Source of the DNA: Bradyrhizobium elkanii USDA 76 | Lineage (GTDB): Bacteria; Pseudomonadota; Alphaproteobacteria; Rhizobiales; Xanthobacteraceae | Assembly (NCBI RefSeq): GCF_023278185.1 | Contig: NZ_CP066356.1 | Coordinates: 2,844,001-2,908,000 of the forward strand | Direction of reading: 5' to 3' | Length of the DNA stretch: 64,000 nt | In this document: piece after piece, positions 29,307 to 38,475 of the stretch | Layout of the letters: every line of letters starts with the position of its first letter | How positions within the stretch are numbered: the stretch's first letter is position 1 | The notes under the pieces: generated by a model | The model's database searches: none | The model's input: only the letters and a program-made list of their open reading frames with translations | What the model was told of the DNA's origin: nothing | Position numbers and translations under genes: made by a program

Positions 29307-29594
29307 ACCGATCTTTTGTCCGTGATTCGGGGAAAGCGGCTCAGGAATCTTGTTTCAGTATGTGTCTGAAATCTTGCCCGGCTATCCCGGTTAACAGGTC
29401 GGCGGCAGGGAGAAAAGTTATCGTTCTGTCATCAATCCTGATGCCCTGAAATGCAGGCAGAACCATCCCGGGACAGCGCACCGGTCCCTGGTCGCCATCG
29501 CAGCCCGAGGAAGGGCAGGGCGGCTGTCATATCCAGGGGCGGAACCCGTCCCCCTTGCGACGCGTTATTTCCCTTTCAAGTCAGGGAGGGTGAG

Positions 29595-29972
29595 ATGGCT
29601 GTCGAGGTCGAGACCAGGCCGCATCAGCTCATTGCAAGCGACCGGGTCGAGGGGACGGCGGTGCGCCGGGCCAATGGCGACATGATCGGCCATATCGAGC
29701 GGCTGATGATCGACAAGATCTCGGGCAAGGTATCGTACGCGGTGTTGAGCTTCGGCGGCTTCCTGGGCATCGGAACCAATTTGATCCCGCTGCCCTGGGG
29801 CCGGCTGCACTACAACCCGACGTTCGAGGCCTATGAGCTCGACATCGAGGACGAGGAGCTGAAGCGCGCGCCGTCGTTCCGTGCCGACAAGGATTTCGAT
29901 TGGGGCGATCGCTCGCAGGAAGTCGAGCTGCATCGCTTCTACGGCGTGCCGCCCTATTGGGGCGGCTTCTGA
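29595..29972 (+). CDS. PRC-barrel domain protein, cytosolic
   Basis: 125 residues without a signal. The PRC-barrel core is in RRANGDMIGHIERLMIDKISG then VSYAVLSFGGFLGIGTNLIPLPW, followed by a C-terminal tail with VELHRFYGVPPYWGGF. PRC-barrel proteins are small beta-barrels found in photosynthetic reaction centre H subunits and RimM and often bind other proteins. GGGAGG upstream of the ATG (29584-29589) marks the start. Related by eye to the exported PRC protein next to it. Confidence 0.82.
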   Translation: MAVEVETRPHQLIASDRVEGTAVRRANGDMIGHIERLMIDKISGKVSYAVLSFGGFLGIGTNLIPLPWGRLHYNPTFEAYELDIEDEELKRAPSFRADKDFDWGDRSQEVELHRFYGVPPYWGGF

Positions 29973-30329
29973 TCGCGCGGCAACATGCGCGAATGACAGC
30001 GCACGTCGATCGATGATGCGGTCGCTGGGACGAGCACGCGGCGTGTGCAGCGCGGTTCGCCGGGACGACTTAGTGAGCCAAACATCGTCACATCATGGAC
30101 TGCGCGTCCGGCGCAGTCGTAAGGCTCAACCGCAAGCTTAGTTGAGAGATCACGATCGCTTCCGTCAAGCGGCTCAGCGTTCCATGCGCTGAAAAGCCCC
30201 GCTCCAGTCGGCCGCATCGCCTTATCGTGTTCCTCGGCATCCAAGCGGCTTTTGATCGCAGGTCCGTTAGGAACGGTTGCGAAGATGACGGGTTTTCCCA
30301 GCATCGATTTTGCGAGAGGAGAGCCATCA

Positions 30330-30866
30330 ATGTTGGTCAAATCCATCATCGCCGGCCTCGCCGGCACCGCGCTGCTTGCAACCGTCGCCGTTGCGCAGAC
30401 GCCAACCGACAAGGGCGACAAGATGTCTCCTGCGGCCACGTCGCCGGCTCCAGCGGCATCGACGTCAGCGACGTCGCCGACCGAGTTCAAGGGCAACTGG
30501 CGTGCGTCGAAGGTCGCCGGACTCAGCGTCTATAACGACAAGAACGAGAGCGTCGGGTCGATCAACGATCTGCTGATGGACAAGAGCGGTACGATCAAGG
30601 CGGTCGTGATCGGTGTCGGCGGCTTCCTTGGCGTCGGCGAGCATCTGGTCGCCGTGCCGCTCGACAAGGTGAAGTTCGTCAGCGAGCCGATCGCCTATAC
30701 CGGCGCGTCCAACGGTACCGGCGGCACCGCCAAGACGAACACCACCACGGGCGCAGCCCCGGCGGCGGCGGCGAAGCCGAATCCCTGGTATCCGGATCAC
30801 GCCGTGTTCAACGCGTCCAAGGATGAGCTGAAGGCGATGCCTGAGTTCAAGTACTCGACCGACTAA
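30330..30866 (+). CDS. PRC-barrel domain protein, exported
   Basis: 178 residues. Signal peptide MLVKSIIAGLAGTALLATVAVAQ, a Pro/Ala/Ser linker, then the PRC core GLSVYNDKNESVGSINDLLMD and AVVIGVGGFLGVGEHLVAVPL, and a disordered tail with TNTTTGAAPAAAA. GAGAGGAG (30313-30321) precedes the ATG at 30330. Likely periplasmic; the shared GGFLGxGxxLxxxP stretch with the upstream cytosolic paralogue suggests the pair arose by duplication. Function of PRC proteins here is unknown. Confidence 0.82.
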   Translation: MLVKSIIAGLAGTALLATVAVAQTPTDKGDKMSPAATSPAPAASTSATSPTEFKGNWRASKVAGLSVYNDKNESVGSINDLLMDKSGTIKAVVIGVGGFLGVGEHLVAVPLDKVKFVSEPIAYTGASNGTGGTAKTNTTTGAAPAAAAKPNPWYPDHAVFNASKDELKAMPEFKYSTD

Positions 30867-30889
30867 GGCATATCGCGACCTGCAGGAAA

Positions 30890-30925
30890 AAAGCGCGTCC
30901 GGCTGCTGCCGGGCGCGCTTCTTGC
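30890..30925 (+). terminator. Likely terminator of the exported PRC gene
   Basis: An AAAAAAGCGCGTCC stem pairs with GGGCGCGCTT across the CGGCTGCTGCCG loop region 23-56 bases after the PRC stop. The 3' T-run is short on the plus strand, but the long A-run gives TTTTTT on the minus strand. Confidence 0.55.
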
Positions 30926-31089
30926 TGGCCGATGGATAAAATCCGGGAAGAGTGTAAGGATCAGGTCGGGCAATCCAGTTCGGACAGCGCGTCTCCAGGC
31001 ATTGGAGAGGTGAGGTCCGCGAAGCGACCCGTTTCAATCATCATCAACCGATTGAGCTTACGCAATCATTCTTCAAATGGCTGAACCTG

Positions 31090-34000
31090 ATGAATGACAA
31101 GGACCGCGAGAGCGGCGATCCCGCGGTAGCCCGGATTCGCGGCCGCTACCCGCAATACACGCGGCGCCGGTTGCAAGGCTTTGCGGAGCGGCTGCAACAG
31201 AAGATTCATGCCGACCGCGTGCCGGTCACCTCGCTCGCGCTTGCCGGTCCCACCGAGCGAATCAGCCTCGAGGACGCGCTCAAGCTCGATTATCGGCCGG
31301 CCCCATTGGGCGAGACGCTGGGACCGCTATGGGCGACCTATTGGGTGCACGTCATGGCCGAGGTGCCGCAGGCCTGGGCCGGCTCGCGCGTGGATCTGTA
31401 TTGGGACAGCCGCTCGGAAGCGTTGCTTTGGCTCAACGGATGTTCCTCGCAGGGTCTCAATCCCGGCCGCCACACCGCGCCGCTCGTTCAGTCGGCGAGC
31501 GGCGGGGAGACGATCAGCTTCCATGTGGAGGTGGCCTGCAACGGCCTGTTCGGTGCCTTCTGGAGCGATCCGCAGGCCTACGCGCTGGTCGCCTGCGAGC
31601 TGCGCCGCTTCGATCCCGAGGCCTCGGCATTCTATTTCGACTACGAAGTGCTGCGCCAGCTCGAGGCTGACCGCGATCCCACGACAAAGCCGAGGTCATA
31701 CGGAGCTGTCGGAGAGACGGCGCAGCCGGCGCTGGATCGGACCTGGGCGGGGCGCCTGCTGCACGATCTCAACCGCATCTGCAACATCACCGACCCCGAC
31801 GATCGCGCGACATGGCCGGCGGCGCGGGCGATCCTCGACGGCCTGCTCGCGGCACGAAACGGCAGCATCACCCACGAGATGTCGGCGATCGGCCACGCCC
31901 ATCTCGACACGGCATGGCTGTGGCCGCTGGTGGAAACCCGCCGCAAGGCGCAACGCAGCTTCTCCACGGCGGTGGCGCTGATGGAGCGCTATCCCGATTT
32001 CAAGTTCGCCTGCTCGCAGGCCTATCAGTATGCCGTCATCGAACAGAATGACCCTGACCTGTTCGCCCGAATTCGCGCCAAGGCCGCCGCCGGCCAATGG
32101 ATTCCGGTCGGCGGCAGCTGGATCGAGCCGGACTGCAATCTGCCGTGGGGCGAGTCGATCTGCCGTCAGTTCCTCTATGGTCAGCGCTATTTCGAGCAGA
32201 CGTTCGGCGCGCGCTCCAGCGTGTTCTGGAATCCAGACGTGTTCGGCTACGACGCCCAGCTGCCGCAGCTGATGCAGCAGGCGGGGATGTCGCGCTTCCT
32301 GACCCAGAAGCTGTCGTGGAACAAGTTCACCTCACCGCCGCATCACAGCTTCCACTGGCGCGGACTGGACGGCAGCACGGTGCTGGCGCATTTCCCGCCG
32401 GCGGACACCTACAACGGATCGGCGCAGGTCGCGGAGCTCCGCTATCACGCCGCCAATTACAAGGACGCCGACCGTTCGTCCGACGCACTCTATCTGTTCG
32501 GCTATGGCGACGGCGGCGGCGGTGCCGACGAGACGATGCTCGAGACGTTGCAGCGCGCAAGGGACTTGCAGGGGCTGCCGCGGATCCAGATTCGCTCCGT
32601 CGACGAGTTCTTCGACCGCCTGGCGATATCGACGCCGGATCTGGCGACGATCGAAGGCGAGCTCTATCTCGAATATCATCGTGGCACCTACACCACCCAG
32701 GCCGAGACCAAGCGCCTCAACCGCGCTTGCGAGGCCGGCCTTCAGGCGCTCGAATTCGTGACCACTGTCGCGGCTGCCTGCCGGCAACCGGCACCATCCG
32801 CACAGGAGATCGAAGCGCTGTGGCGCACGCTGCTGGTCAACCAGTTCCACGACATCATTCCCGGCAGCAGCATTCGCGAGGTCTATGAACGTGCGGAGGT
32901 CGAACTCGCCGGCGTGGCGGAGGAGGCCGGGCGCCGCACGCAAGCCGTGCTGGAGACACTGTGCGATCCCGAAGACGGCACTTGGACAGCCATCAACACG
33001 CTGGGCTGCGCGCGCGCCGAGGTCGCGTCCGACCCCGACGGCGAGCTTCGTCACATCGTCGCCGCGCCGTTTGCGGCGGGCGAAACGACGACGACCGACG
33101 ATCGCGTCGTGGTCGCCGCCGATGCGGACGGCTTCGTGCTGTCGAACGCGCGGCTCGAAGCGCGCACTGATCGCAGCGGGCTTGTTCGGTCGCTGCTGCA
33201 TGTTGCGAGCGGCCGCGAGACCTTCGCATCACCGGCAGCCCGGCTGCTGCTGCTCGATGACCGGCCGCTCGATTTCGAGGCATGGGATATCGATCCGTTC
33301 GCGCTGGAGACCGCGCGCGAGGTGGCAGGGGAGGTGAGCTGCGCCGTGCTGTCGGATGGCGGACTGCGCGGCGAGGTCCGTTTCGAGCGCGGGCTCGGAC
33401 GCGCGAGCCGGCTCGCGCAGGTGATCCGCCTCGATGCCGGCGCCGATCATCTCGAATTCGAAACCACGGTCGATTGGCAGGAGCGCAAGACGGCGCTGAA
33501 GGTCATGTTCCCCGTCGCGTGCCGTGCATCCAACGCAACCTATGAAACCATGTTCGGCGCAACCGAGCGACCGACGCATGCCAACACGGATGCCGATGCG
33601 GCCAAGTACGAGGTGCCCGGCCATCGCTGGGCCGATCTCGCCGAGCCGGATTTCGGCGTGTCGCTGTTCAGCGACTGCCGTCACGGCTATTCGGCGTTCG
33701 GCAGCCAGCTCGCGCTGACGCTGCTGCGCGGCTCCGAATTGCCTGATCCGCAGGCCGATATCAGGCGGCACCGGATGCGCTATGCGATCTATCCCCATCA
33801 CGGCGACTGGCGCCGCGCGGACACGGTCGGGCGCGCCTTGCGGTTCGAGCGTCCGGTGCTGTGGACGAAGGGAAAACCGCGCGCGCCGTTGCGACACTCG
33901 CTTTTGACGGCGTCGCCGGCCAACGTGATCGTCGATACGATCAAGCCCGCCGAGGATGGCGACGGCTGGGTGGTGCGGCTCTACGAGAGCGCAGGCATTC

Positions 34001-34158
34001 GCGCCGCCGCGACGCTCGATTTCGGCGTCGACATCGCGTCGGTGTGGATGAGCAACACCCTGGAAGACCGCATCGAGGCCCTGGCAACCGAGGGTCGGCG
34101 GTACCGCCTGGCGCTGCGTCCATTCCAGATCGCAACGCTGCGGATCTTCCAGGCGTAA
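31090..34158 (+). CDS. Alpha-mannosidase, GH38 family
   Basis: 1022 residues, full length for a GH38 enzyme. Zinc-binding HAHLDTAW (about residue 273) supplies the His and Asp; the nucleophile is the Asp in FWNPDVFGYDAQ (about 380). The downstream middle-domain motif NQFHDIIPGSS (about 589) is classic. The C-terminal half is the beta-sandwich domain. It should remove alpha-linked mannose, probably from cytosolic oligosaccharides since no signal peptide is present. No transporter for mannosides and no sugar kinase is adjacent. No strong ribosome binding site is seen; the ATG is the first in the frame. Confidence 0.93.
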   Translation: MNDKDRESGDPAVARIRGRYPQYTRRRLQGFAERLQQKIHADRVPVTSLALAGPTERISLEDALKLDYRPAPLGETLGPLWATYWVHVMAEVPQAWAGSRVDLYWDSRSEALLWLNGCSSQGLNPGRHTAPLVQSASGGETISFHVEVACNGLFGAFWSDPQAYALVACELRRFDPEASAFYFDYEVLRQLEADRDPTTKPRSYGAVGETAQPALDRTWAGRLLHDLNRICNITDPDDRATWPAARAILDGLLAARNGSITHEMSAIGHAHLDTAWLWPLVETRRKAQRSFSTAVALMERYPDFKFACSQAYQYAVIEQNDPDLFARIRAKAAAGQWIPVGGSWIEPDCNLPWGESICRQFLYGQRYFEQTFGARSSVFWNPDVFGYDAQLPQLMQQAGMSRFLTQKLSWNKFTSPPHHSFHWRGLDGSTVLAHFPPADTYNGSAQVAELRYHAANYKDADRSSDALYLFGYGDGGGGADETMLETLQRARDLQGLPRIQIRSVDEFFDRLAISTPDLATIEGELYLEYHRGTYTTQAETKRLNRACEAGLQALEFVTTVAAACRQPAPSAQEIEALWRTLLVNQFHDIIPGSSIREVYERAEVELAGVAEEAGRRTQAVLETLCDPEDGTWTAINTLGCARAEVASDPDGELRHIVAAPFAAGETTTTDDRVVVAADADGFVLSNARLEARTDRSGLVRSLLHVASGRETFASPAARLLLLDDRPLDFEAWDIDPFALETAREVAGEVSCAVLSDGGLRGEVRFERGLGRASRLAQVIRLDAGADHLEFETTVDWQERKTALKVMFPVACRASNATYETMFGATERPTHANTDADAAKYEVPGHRWADLAEPDFGVSLFSDCRHGYSAFGSQLALTLLRGSELPDPQADIRRHRMRYAIYPHHGDWRRADTVGRALRFERPVLWTKGKPRAPLRHSLLTASPANVIVDTIKPAEDGDGWVVRLYESAGIRAAATLDFGVDIASVWMSNTLEDRIEALATEGRRYRLALRPFQIATLRIFQA

Positions 34159-34223
34159 TGCTTGCAGTGAACTTTCGCCCCGCCCGGAGGCCGGATCGCA
34201 TCGCTGGACGCGATCCGGTGTGG

Positions 34224-34302
34224 ACTAAAGCATGATCCGGAAAAGTGCGAAGCGGTTTTCCCTCGCGACAAACGCGGGACGCGTTTGCGCGGAGATCATG
34301 CT
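34224..34302. repeat. Intergenic repeat, copy 3 (GCATGATC...GATCATGC ends)
   Basis: Between GH38 and the Liv-type gene: ends GCATGATC (34230-34237) and GATCATGC (34295-34302) are inverted, flanking a GC-rich core. It shares sequence character (CGAAGCGGTTTTCC, AACGCGT) with copies 1, 2 and 4. Confidence 0.6.
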
Positions 34303-34314
34303 CAAACAAGGAGC

Positions 34315-34357
34315 TAAAGCGCGATGACGATTCAACCTAATCACATCGCGCTTTAGC
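34315..34357. repeat. Perfect 13-bp inverted repeat
   Basis: CTAAAGCGCGATG (34315-34327) pairs with CATCGCGCTTTAG (34345-34357) around a 17-base AT-rich loop. It lies just after the Liv-type gene on the minus strand, where it could act as a transcript end or an mRNA-stabilising hairpin; there is no T-run for a classical terminator. Confidence 0.7.
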
Positions 34358-34359
34358 CG

Positions 34360-35574
34360 TCAGTTCGACTTCACCAGCGGACAGCCGCCCTTGTCGAGCG
34401 GGCGGAACGCCTCGTCGCCGGGCACGGTGGCGATCAGCTTGTAGAGATCCCACTCGCCCTTGGATTCCTCGGGCTTCTTGACCTCGAACAGATACATGTC
34501 GTGCACCATGCGGCCGTCGATCCGGATATGGCCGTTCTTGGCGAAGAAGTCGTTGACCGGCGTGGCGCGCATCTGGGCCATCACCTTCGGCGCCTCGTCG
34601 GTGCCGATGGCCTCGATCGCCTTCAGGTAATGCATGGTCGCCGAGTAGAGGCCGGCCTGGATCATGGTCGGCATGTGGCCGACCTTCTCGTTGAAGCGCT
34701 TCGAGAAGGCGCGGGTCTCGTCGTTCATGTCCCAGTAGAAGGCGTCGGTGACGATCAGGCCCTGGGTCGCCTTGATGCCGAGCGAATGGGTGTCGGTGAT
34801 CTCCTGGAGCAGCGCGATCATCTTCTGGCCGCCCTGGGTCAGGCCGAATTCGGAAGCCTGCTTCAGCGCGTTGGTGGTGTCGCCGCCGGCGTTCGCCAGC
34901 GCCACGACCTTGGCCTTGGAGGCCTGCGCCTGCAGCAGGAAGGACGAGAAGTCCGACGAGTTGAGCGGATGACGCACGTCGCCGAGCACCTTGCCGCCGC
35001 TTTCCTTGACCACATTGGCGGCATCGCGTTCCAGCGCCATGCCGAAGGCGTAGTCGGCGGTGACGAAGAACCAGGTGTCCTCGCCGCGCTTGACCATCGC
35101 CTTGCCGGCGACGTTCGACAGCGCATAGGTGTCGTAGGTCCAGTGCACCGTGTTGGGCGAGCAGGCGGTGCCAGTGATATCGGAGGAGCCGCCGCCGGAA
35201 TTGATGTGGATTCTGTTCTTCTCGCGCGTCAGCGCCGAGATCGGCAATGCGACCGACGAGGTCGGCACGTCGAGGATCGCGTCGACCTTGTCGTTGTCGT
35301 ACCAGTTGCGTGCGATGTTGACGCCGACGTCGGGCTTGTTCTGGTGATCCGCTGCGATCACCTGCACCGGCTTGCCTTTCACCTTGCCGCCGTAATCGGC
35401 GACCGCCATCTCGACGGCGGCGACCGAGCCCTTGCCGGTGGCGTCCGCATAGAGGCTCGACATGTCGGTGAGCACGCCGATCTTGACGACGTCGTCGGAG
35501 ATCTGGGCGTTCGCCGCGGTCGCTGAAACCGTGAGCGCGAGGCCGGCCGCCGCTGCGGCCAAGAGTGTTTTCAT
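34360..35574 (-). CDS. Branched-chain amino acid-type ABC substrate-binding protein
   Basis: 404 residues. Signal peptide MKTLLAAAAAGLALTVSATAANA, then a periplasmic binding protein of the LivK/Leu-Ile-Val type (VVKIGVLTDMSSLYADATGKG; VDAILDVPTSSVALPI; VADYGGKVKGKPVQVIAADHQNK). It would carry branched-chain amino acids or another small acid to an ABC importer. No livH/M/G/F genes are adjacent, so it is an orphan. GGGAG 8 bases before the ATG fixes the start. Confidence 0.9.
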   Translation of the reverse strand: MKTLLAAAAAGLALTVSATAANAQISDDVVKIGVLTDMSSLYADATGKGSVAAVEMAVADYGGKVKGKPVQVIAADHQNKPDVGVNIARNWYDNDKVDAILDVPTSSVALPISALTREKNRIHINSGGGSSDITGTACSPNTVHWTYDTYALSNVAGKAMVKRGEDTWFFVTADYAFGMALERDAANVVKESGGKVLGDVRHPLNSSDFSSFLLQAQASKAKVVALANAGGDTTNALKQASEFGLTQGGQKMIALLQEITDTHSLGIKATQGLIVTDAFYWDMNDETRAFSKRFNEKVGHMPTMIQAGLYSATMHYLKAIEAIGTDEAPKVMAQMRATPVNDFFAKNGHIRIDGRMVHDMYLFEVKKPEESKGEWDLYKLIATVPGDEAFRPLDKGGCPLVKSN

Positions 35575-35777
35575 CGTGTTTTTCTCCCTGACTTTTTCAT
35601 TGAGGGTTGCTTCCACCGGGGCGTTCTAGCCGCTGCGACAAGCTGTCGCAAAGACGACTTTTTGAGCATGCGCCGGAACCCGGCTTGATCGCCGGCGCGC
35701 TTTTACCTCGCCCCGCTCGCGCAGAGAGGTCGGATTACGAGGCAATCCGGGTGAGGGTACAGGTCCTGCTGCGGCGG
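35575..35777. repeat. Intergenic hairpins between two minus-strand genes
   Basis: A 203-base gap with several palindromes: TGCGACAAGCTGTCGCA (35635-35651, 7-bp stem) and GCGCCGG...CCGGCGC (35670-35698), the latter followed on the plus strand by GCTTTTA. They may be repeat remnants and may stop transcription between the DUF4403 gene and the Liv-type gene. No ORF is supported. Confidence 0.4.
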
Positions 35778-37349
35778 TCAGAGCGCCGGTAAGGCGGTGA
35801 CGGCGGCCTTGATGGTGCCGTCGGTTTCCACGATCACCCGCAACGTCTTGGAATCGAAGTCGATCCCGGCCAGCCGGATGCTGTTGACCTCGGCGTCGAC
35901 GCGGATGCCTTCTTCGTTCTTCTGCAGGTCGGCGATGGCGGCGGCGACCTTGCGCTGCGCGTTGGTCGCGAATGGCTTCAGGTCGACCACCAGCCGGTCG
36001 TTGAGGGTCTGCTGCATGTGCGGGATCGCGGCGCGCGCGGCGGCGCCGAGCAGGCCGAACGCGGCCTCGGATTCCACCGCCAGCTCGACGTCGGTCAGCC
36101 GCAGCGTCTGCGACGGCTGGTCGAGCCGCGGCCGGCCCCAGATGTGCACGGTCGCCTCGGCGCCCAGGCCGAACCAGCTGGCCTTCTCCTTGGCGTGCAC
36201 CAGGAGCGAGATCAGGAGCCGGTCGCCGGAGGCGGCGATGCTCGCGCTCTTGACGGTCACGTCGACCGGACCGGAGCCGTCCTCGGGGAAGGTCTTGCCC
36301 TTGAGCTGTGCCTCGACCAGCTGGCTCAGCGTGGTGAAGGACAGGTCGACCGGCAGGCCGATCGCGACCTGGCTCGCCATCGGCGGCACGATCGAGAGTT
36401 TTTCGGGGAATGGGCAGTTCGGAGTGGTCTGCGCCTCCGTGATCCGCGTTTCGGCCTCGATCCCCATCGTCAGGATCAGCGAGGACGCATCGACCTTCGG
36501 CTGCGCGGCGATCGCGCGGGTCGGTCGCAGCTCGAGCCACATCGGCGGCATCGAGGTGGTGCCGCCGGTGCCTTGCAGCGGGATCGAGCGGCAGGCCTTG
36601 GCCCATTGCGCGCGGGCGTTGTTCTGGAACACCGGGTCGTCGTGCAAGCGGGCCTCGACCACGGAAATCTGGTCGGCGACCGCCTTGTCGATGACAGGCT
36701 TGACCTGGGCCGGCACGCTGATGCGGACGCCGGCCGTCGACAGGCTGGTGTCGCCGAGATTGACCTGTGCCTGCAGGTTCGGCTCGATCCGCCACGACGC
36801 GCCGAGCTTCGGCCGCGCAGTGAGGGTGACGTTGCCCTTGATCTCGGCGTTGGCGTTGATGTTCTTGATGTTCACGGCGCCGATCTGCTTGGCGACATTG
36901 CCGCCGAGCAGGCTGCCGAGCGCGTCGCTGACCGCGCCGGTTGCCTTGGCGGATAGCGCGCCGGTAACCTTGAGCGTCCCGTTGATCGGGGTGGTCAGCG
37001 TCAGCACGTCCTGCGCGCCGGTGGCCGCGATCGGCCCGCGCGATGCGGTCCAGCCGATGTCGGCATTTTGCAGGATTTGCTGGACCGGGTTGTCGGCCTT
37101 GCCGCCGAAGGTCTTCGGCGCGCCACGTTCGGCAGCGTCGCGGATCGCCGACAGCGCGACCGAGACCTGCGCCACGATCGTCGAGGAACGCGGCGCCTGC
37201 GGCAGCGGCGGCAGCTCTGCGAGCTTCGGCTTCTGTACGGTGACGCTCGGCGCGAGCCAGTCCATTGCCTTGAGGCTGATCACGAACGAGACCAGCACCA
37301 CCGCGGTCCCGAGCGCTATCGTCCTTGGATGCATCGGTAGACGCATCAT
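35778..37349 (-). CDS. DUF4403 family protein
   Basis: 523 residues. One N-terminal membrane helix or signal anchor (ALGTAVVLVSFVISLKAM) is followed by LPPLPQAPRSSTIVAQVSVALS, the conserved DUF4403 entry, and two long beta-rich domains that read like lipid-tunnel (SMP/BPI-like) proteins (VNLGDTSLSTAGVRISVPAQ; TFPEDGSGPVDVTVKSASIAA). The family is uncharacterised but is suspected to bind lipids at the envelope. Two in-frame ATGs (37349, 37346) lie after GGGGGA; either is possible. Confidence 0.8.
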   Translation of the reverse strand: MMRLPMHPRTIALGTAVVLVSFVISLKAMDWLAPSVTVQKPKLAELPPLPQAPRSSTIVAQVSVALSAIRDAAERGAPKTFGGKADNPVQQILQNADIGWTASRGPIAATGAQDVLTLTTPINGTLKVTGALSAKATGAVSDALGSLLGGNVAKQIGAVNIKNINANAEIKGNVTLTARPKLGASWRIEPNLQAQVNLGDTSLSTAGVRISVPAQVKPVIDKAVADQISVVEARLHDDPVFQNNARAQWAKACRSIPLQGTGGTTSMPPMWLELRPTRAIAAQPKVDASSLILTMGIEAETRITEAQTTPNCPFPEKLSIVPPMASQVAIGLPVDLSFTTLSQLVEAQLKGKTFPEDGSGPVDVTVKSASIAASGDRLLISLLVHAKEKASWFGLGAEATVHIWGRPRLDQPSQTLRLTDVELAVESEAAFGLLGAAARAAIPHMQQTLNDRLVVDLKPFATNAQRKVAAAIADLQKNEEGIRVDAEVNSIRLAGIDFDSKTLRVIVETDGTIKAAVTALPAL

Positions 37350-37535
37350 TCCCCCGGATGAAAATCAACTTGACGGGTTGTACAGGCCCCCCGACGAGGG
37401 CGCCAGTGTGGCGGGATCAAGCTGCTTCAGGGGCGGAAGGCGTTAAGGTTGATGAACGCGGCAACGGCCCCGGCACGAAGTGCCGGAGCCGTCGTCGAGG
37501 ACGCCTTTACGAAGGACGCCTTGGAGGGGAGGGGC

Positions 37536-38225
37536 TTAGCGGACGGCCGAGCCGAGATCGGCGCGGCGGTCGGTCATCGGCAGCACGATCACCTTGGTGC
37601 CGACGCTGACCCGCGAATAGAGGTCGGAGACATCTGCATTGGTCAGGCGCAGGCAACCGGAGGACACGCGGGTGCCGATCGTCTCCGGCGCGTTGGTGCC
37701 GTGGATGCGGTAGATGGTGCCGCCGAGATACATGGCGCGGGCGCCGAGCGGATTGCCGGGGCCGCCGGCCATGTGGCGCGGCAGATAGGGCTGGCGGGCG
37801 ATCATTTCCGGCGGGGGCGTCCAATCCGGCCACTCCGCCTTCTTGGTGATGGTCTGGGTGCCCGACCAGGTGAAACCGTCGCGGCCGATGCCGATGCCGT
37901 AACGCATGGCTTGGCCGTTGCCGAGCACGAGATAGAGATAGGTGTGCGGGGTGTCGATGATGATGGTGCCGGGCGCCTCGCGCGTCGGATAGGCGACGAC
38001 CTGGCGGCGCAGGCGGGCGGGCAATTCGACCGAACGGTCTTCCTCCTGCGCCTGCGGCATCGACTGCACCGGGGGCTGCACGGCCTCGGTCGGCGGCGTC
38101 AGGATGAAGGGGAAGATCGGCAGCGGAGCGGCCGCGGCGGTATTTACGAATGCGACGGTGCCAATCGCCAGCGCACCGAAGGCGGCGGCAGCGAGACGCG
38201 AGTTCAGCTTGATGGAATTGAACAT
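37536..38225 (-). CDS. L,D-transpeptidase (ErfK/YbiS type)
   Basis: 229 residues. Signal peptide (MFNSIKLNSRLAAAAFGALA to ...NTAAAA) and YkuD domain with the catalytic triad in IHGTNAPETIGTRVSSGC (His about 172, Cys about 189) and following LRLTNADVSDLY. It cross-links peptidoglycan or attaches proteins to it in the periplasm. The open frame extends upstream but the signal peptide begins at 38225, with GGGG 11 bases before it. Codon use is ordinary. Confidence 0.92.
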   Translation of the reverse strand: MFNSIKLNSRLAAAAFGALAIGTVAFVNTAAAAPLPIFPFILTPPTEAVQPPVQSMPQAQEEDRSVELPARLRRQVVAYPTREAPGTIIIDTPHTYLYLVLGNGQAMRYGIGIGRDGFTWSGTQTITKKAEWPDWTPPPEMIARQPYLPRHMAGGPGNPLGARAMYLGGTIYRIHGTNAPETIGTRVSSGCLRLTNADVSDLYSRVSVGTKVIVLPMTDRRADLGSAVR

Positions 38226-38475
38226 TGTCGACCCCTGTTGTTTGCGCCCTGCGCGCCAGTTCCGGCGCGTCGTTGGGTCAAAGCAGTACAGGTGAGGCGT
38301 TTCAGGACGTTTGCACGAAATCGCCAAAATGGTTTCGTGCCGTTAGGGAATTGTTTCGTGCGTGTTTCGTCGCACGGTTAAGGCCAAGTTGCCGGGAAGG
38401 GGGTGTACCGCCGCAAGACAGTCTTCCTGGCACGGCGCTTGCTGTCCCAGCGCATTGTTTCGGAATGGAGTGGAA

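Noticed and set aside
34360..35574. Calling the binding protein livK
   Set aside because: The family match is clear but ligand and partner genes are unknown, so no specific symbol is given.
35797..37446. 549-codon plus-strand frame over the DUF4403 gene
   Set aside because: Ser/Ala/Arg-rich shadow; the minus-strand frame carries the membrane anchor and family pattern.
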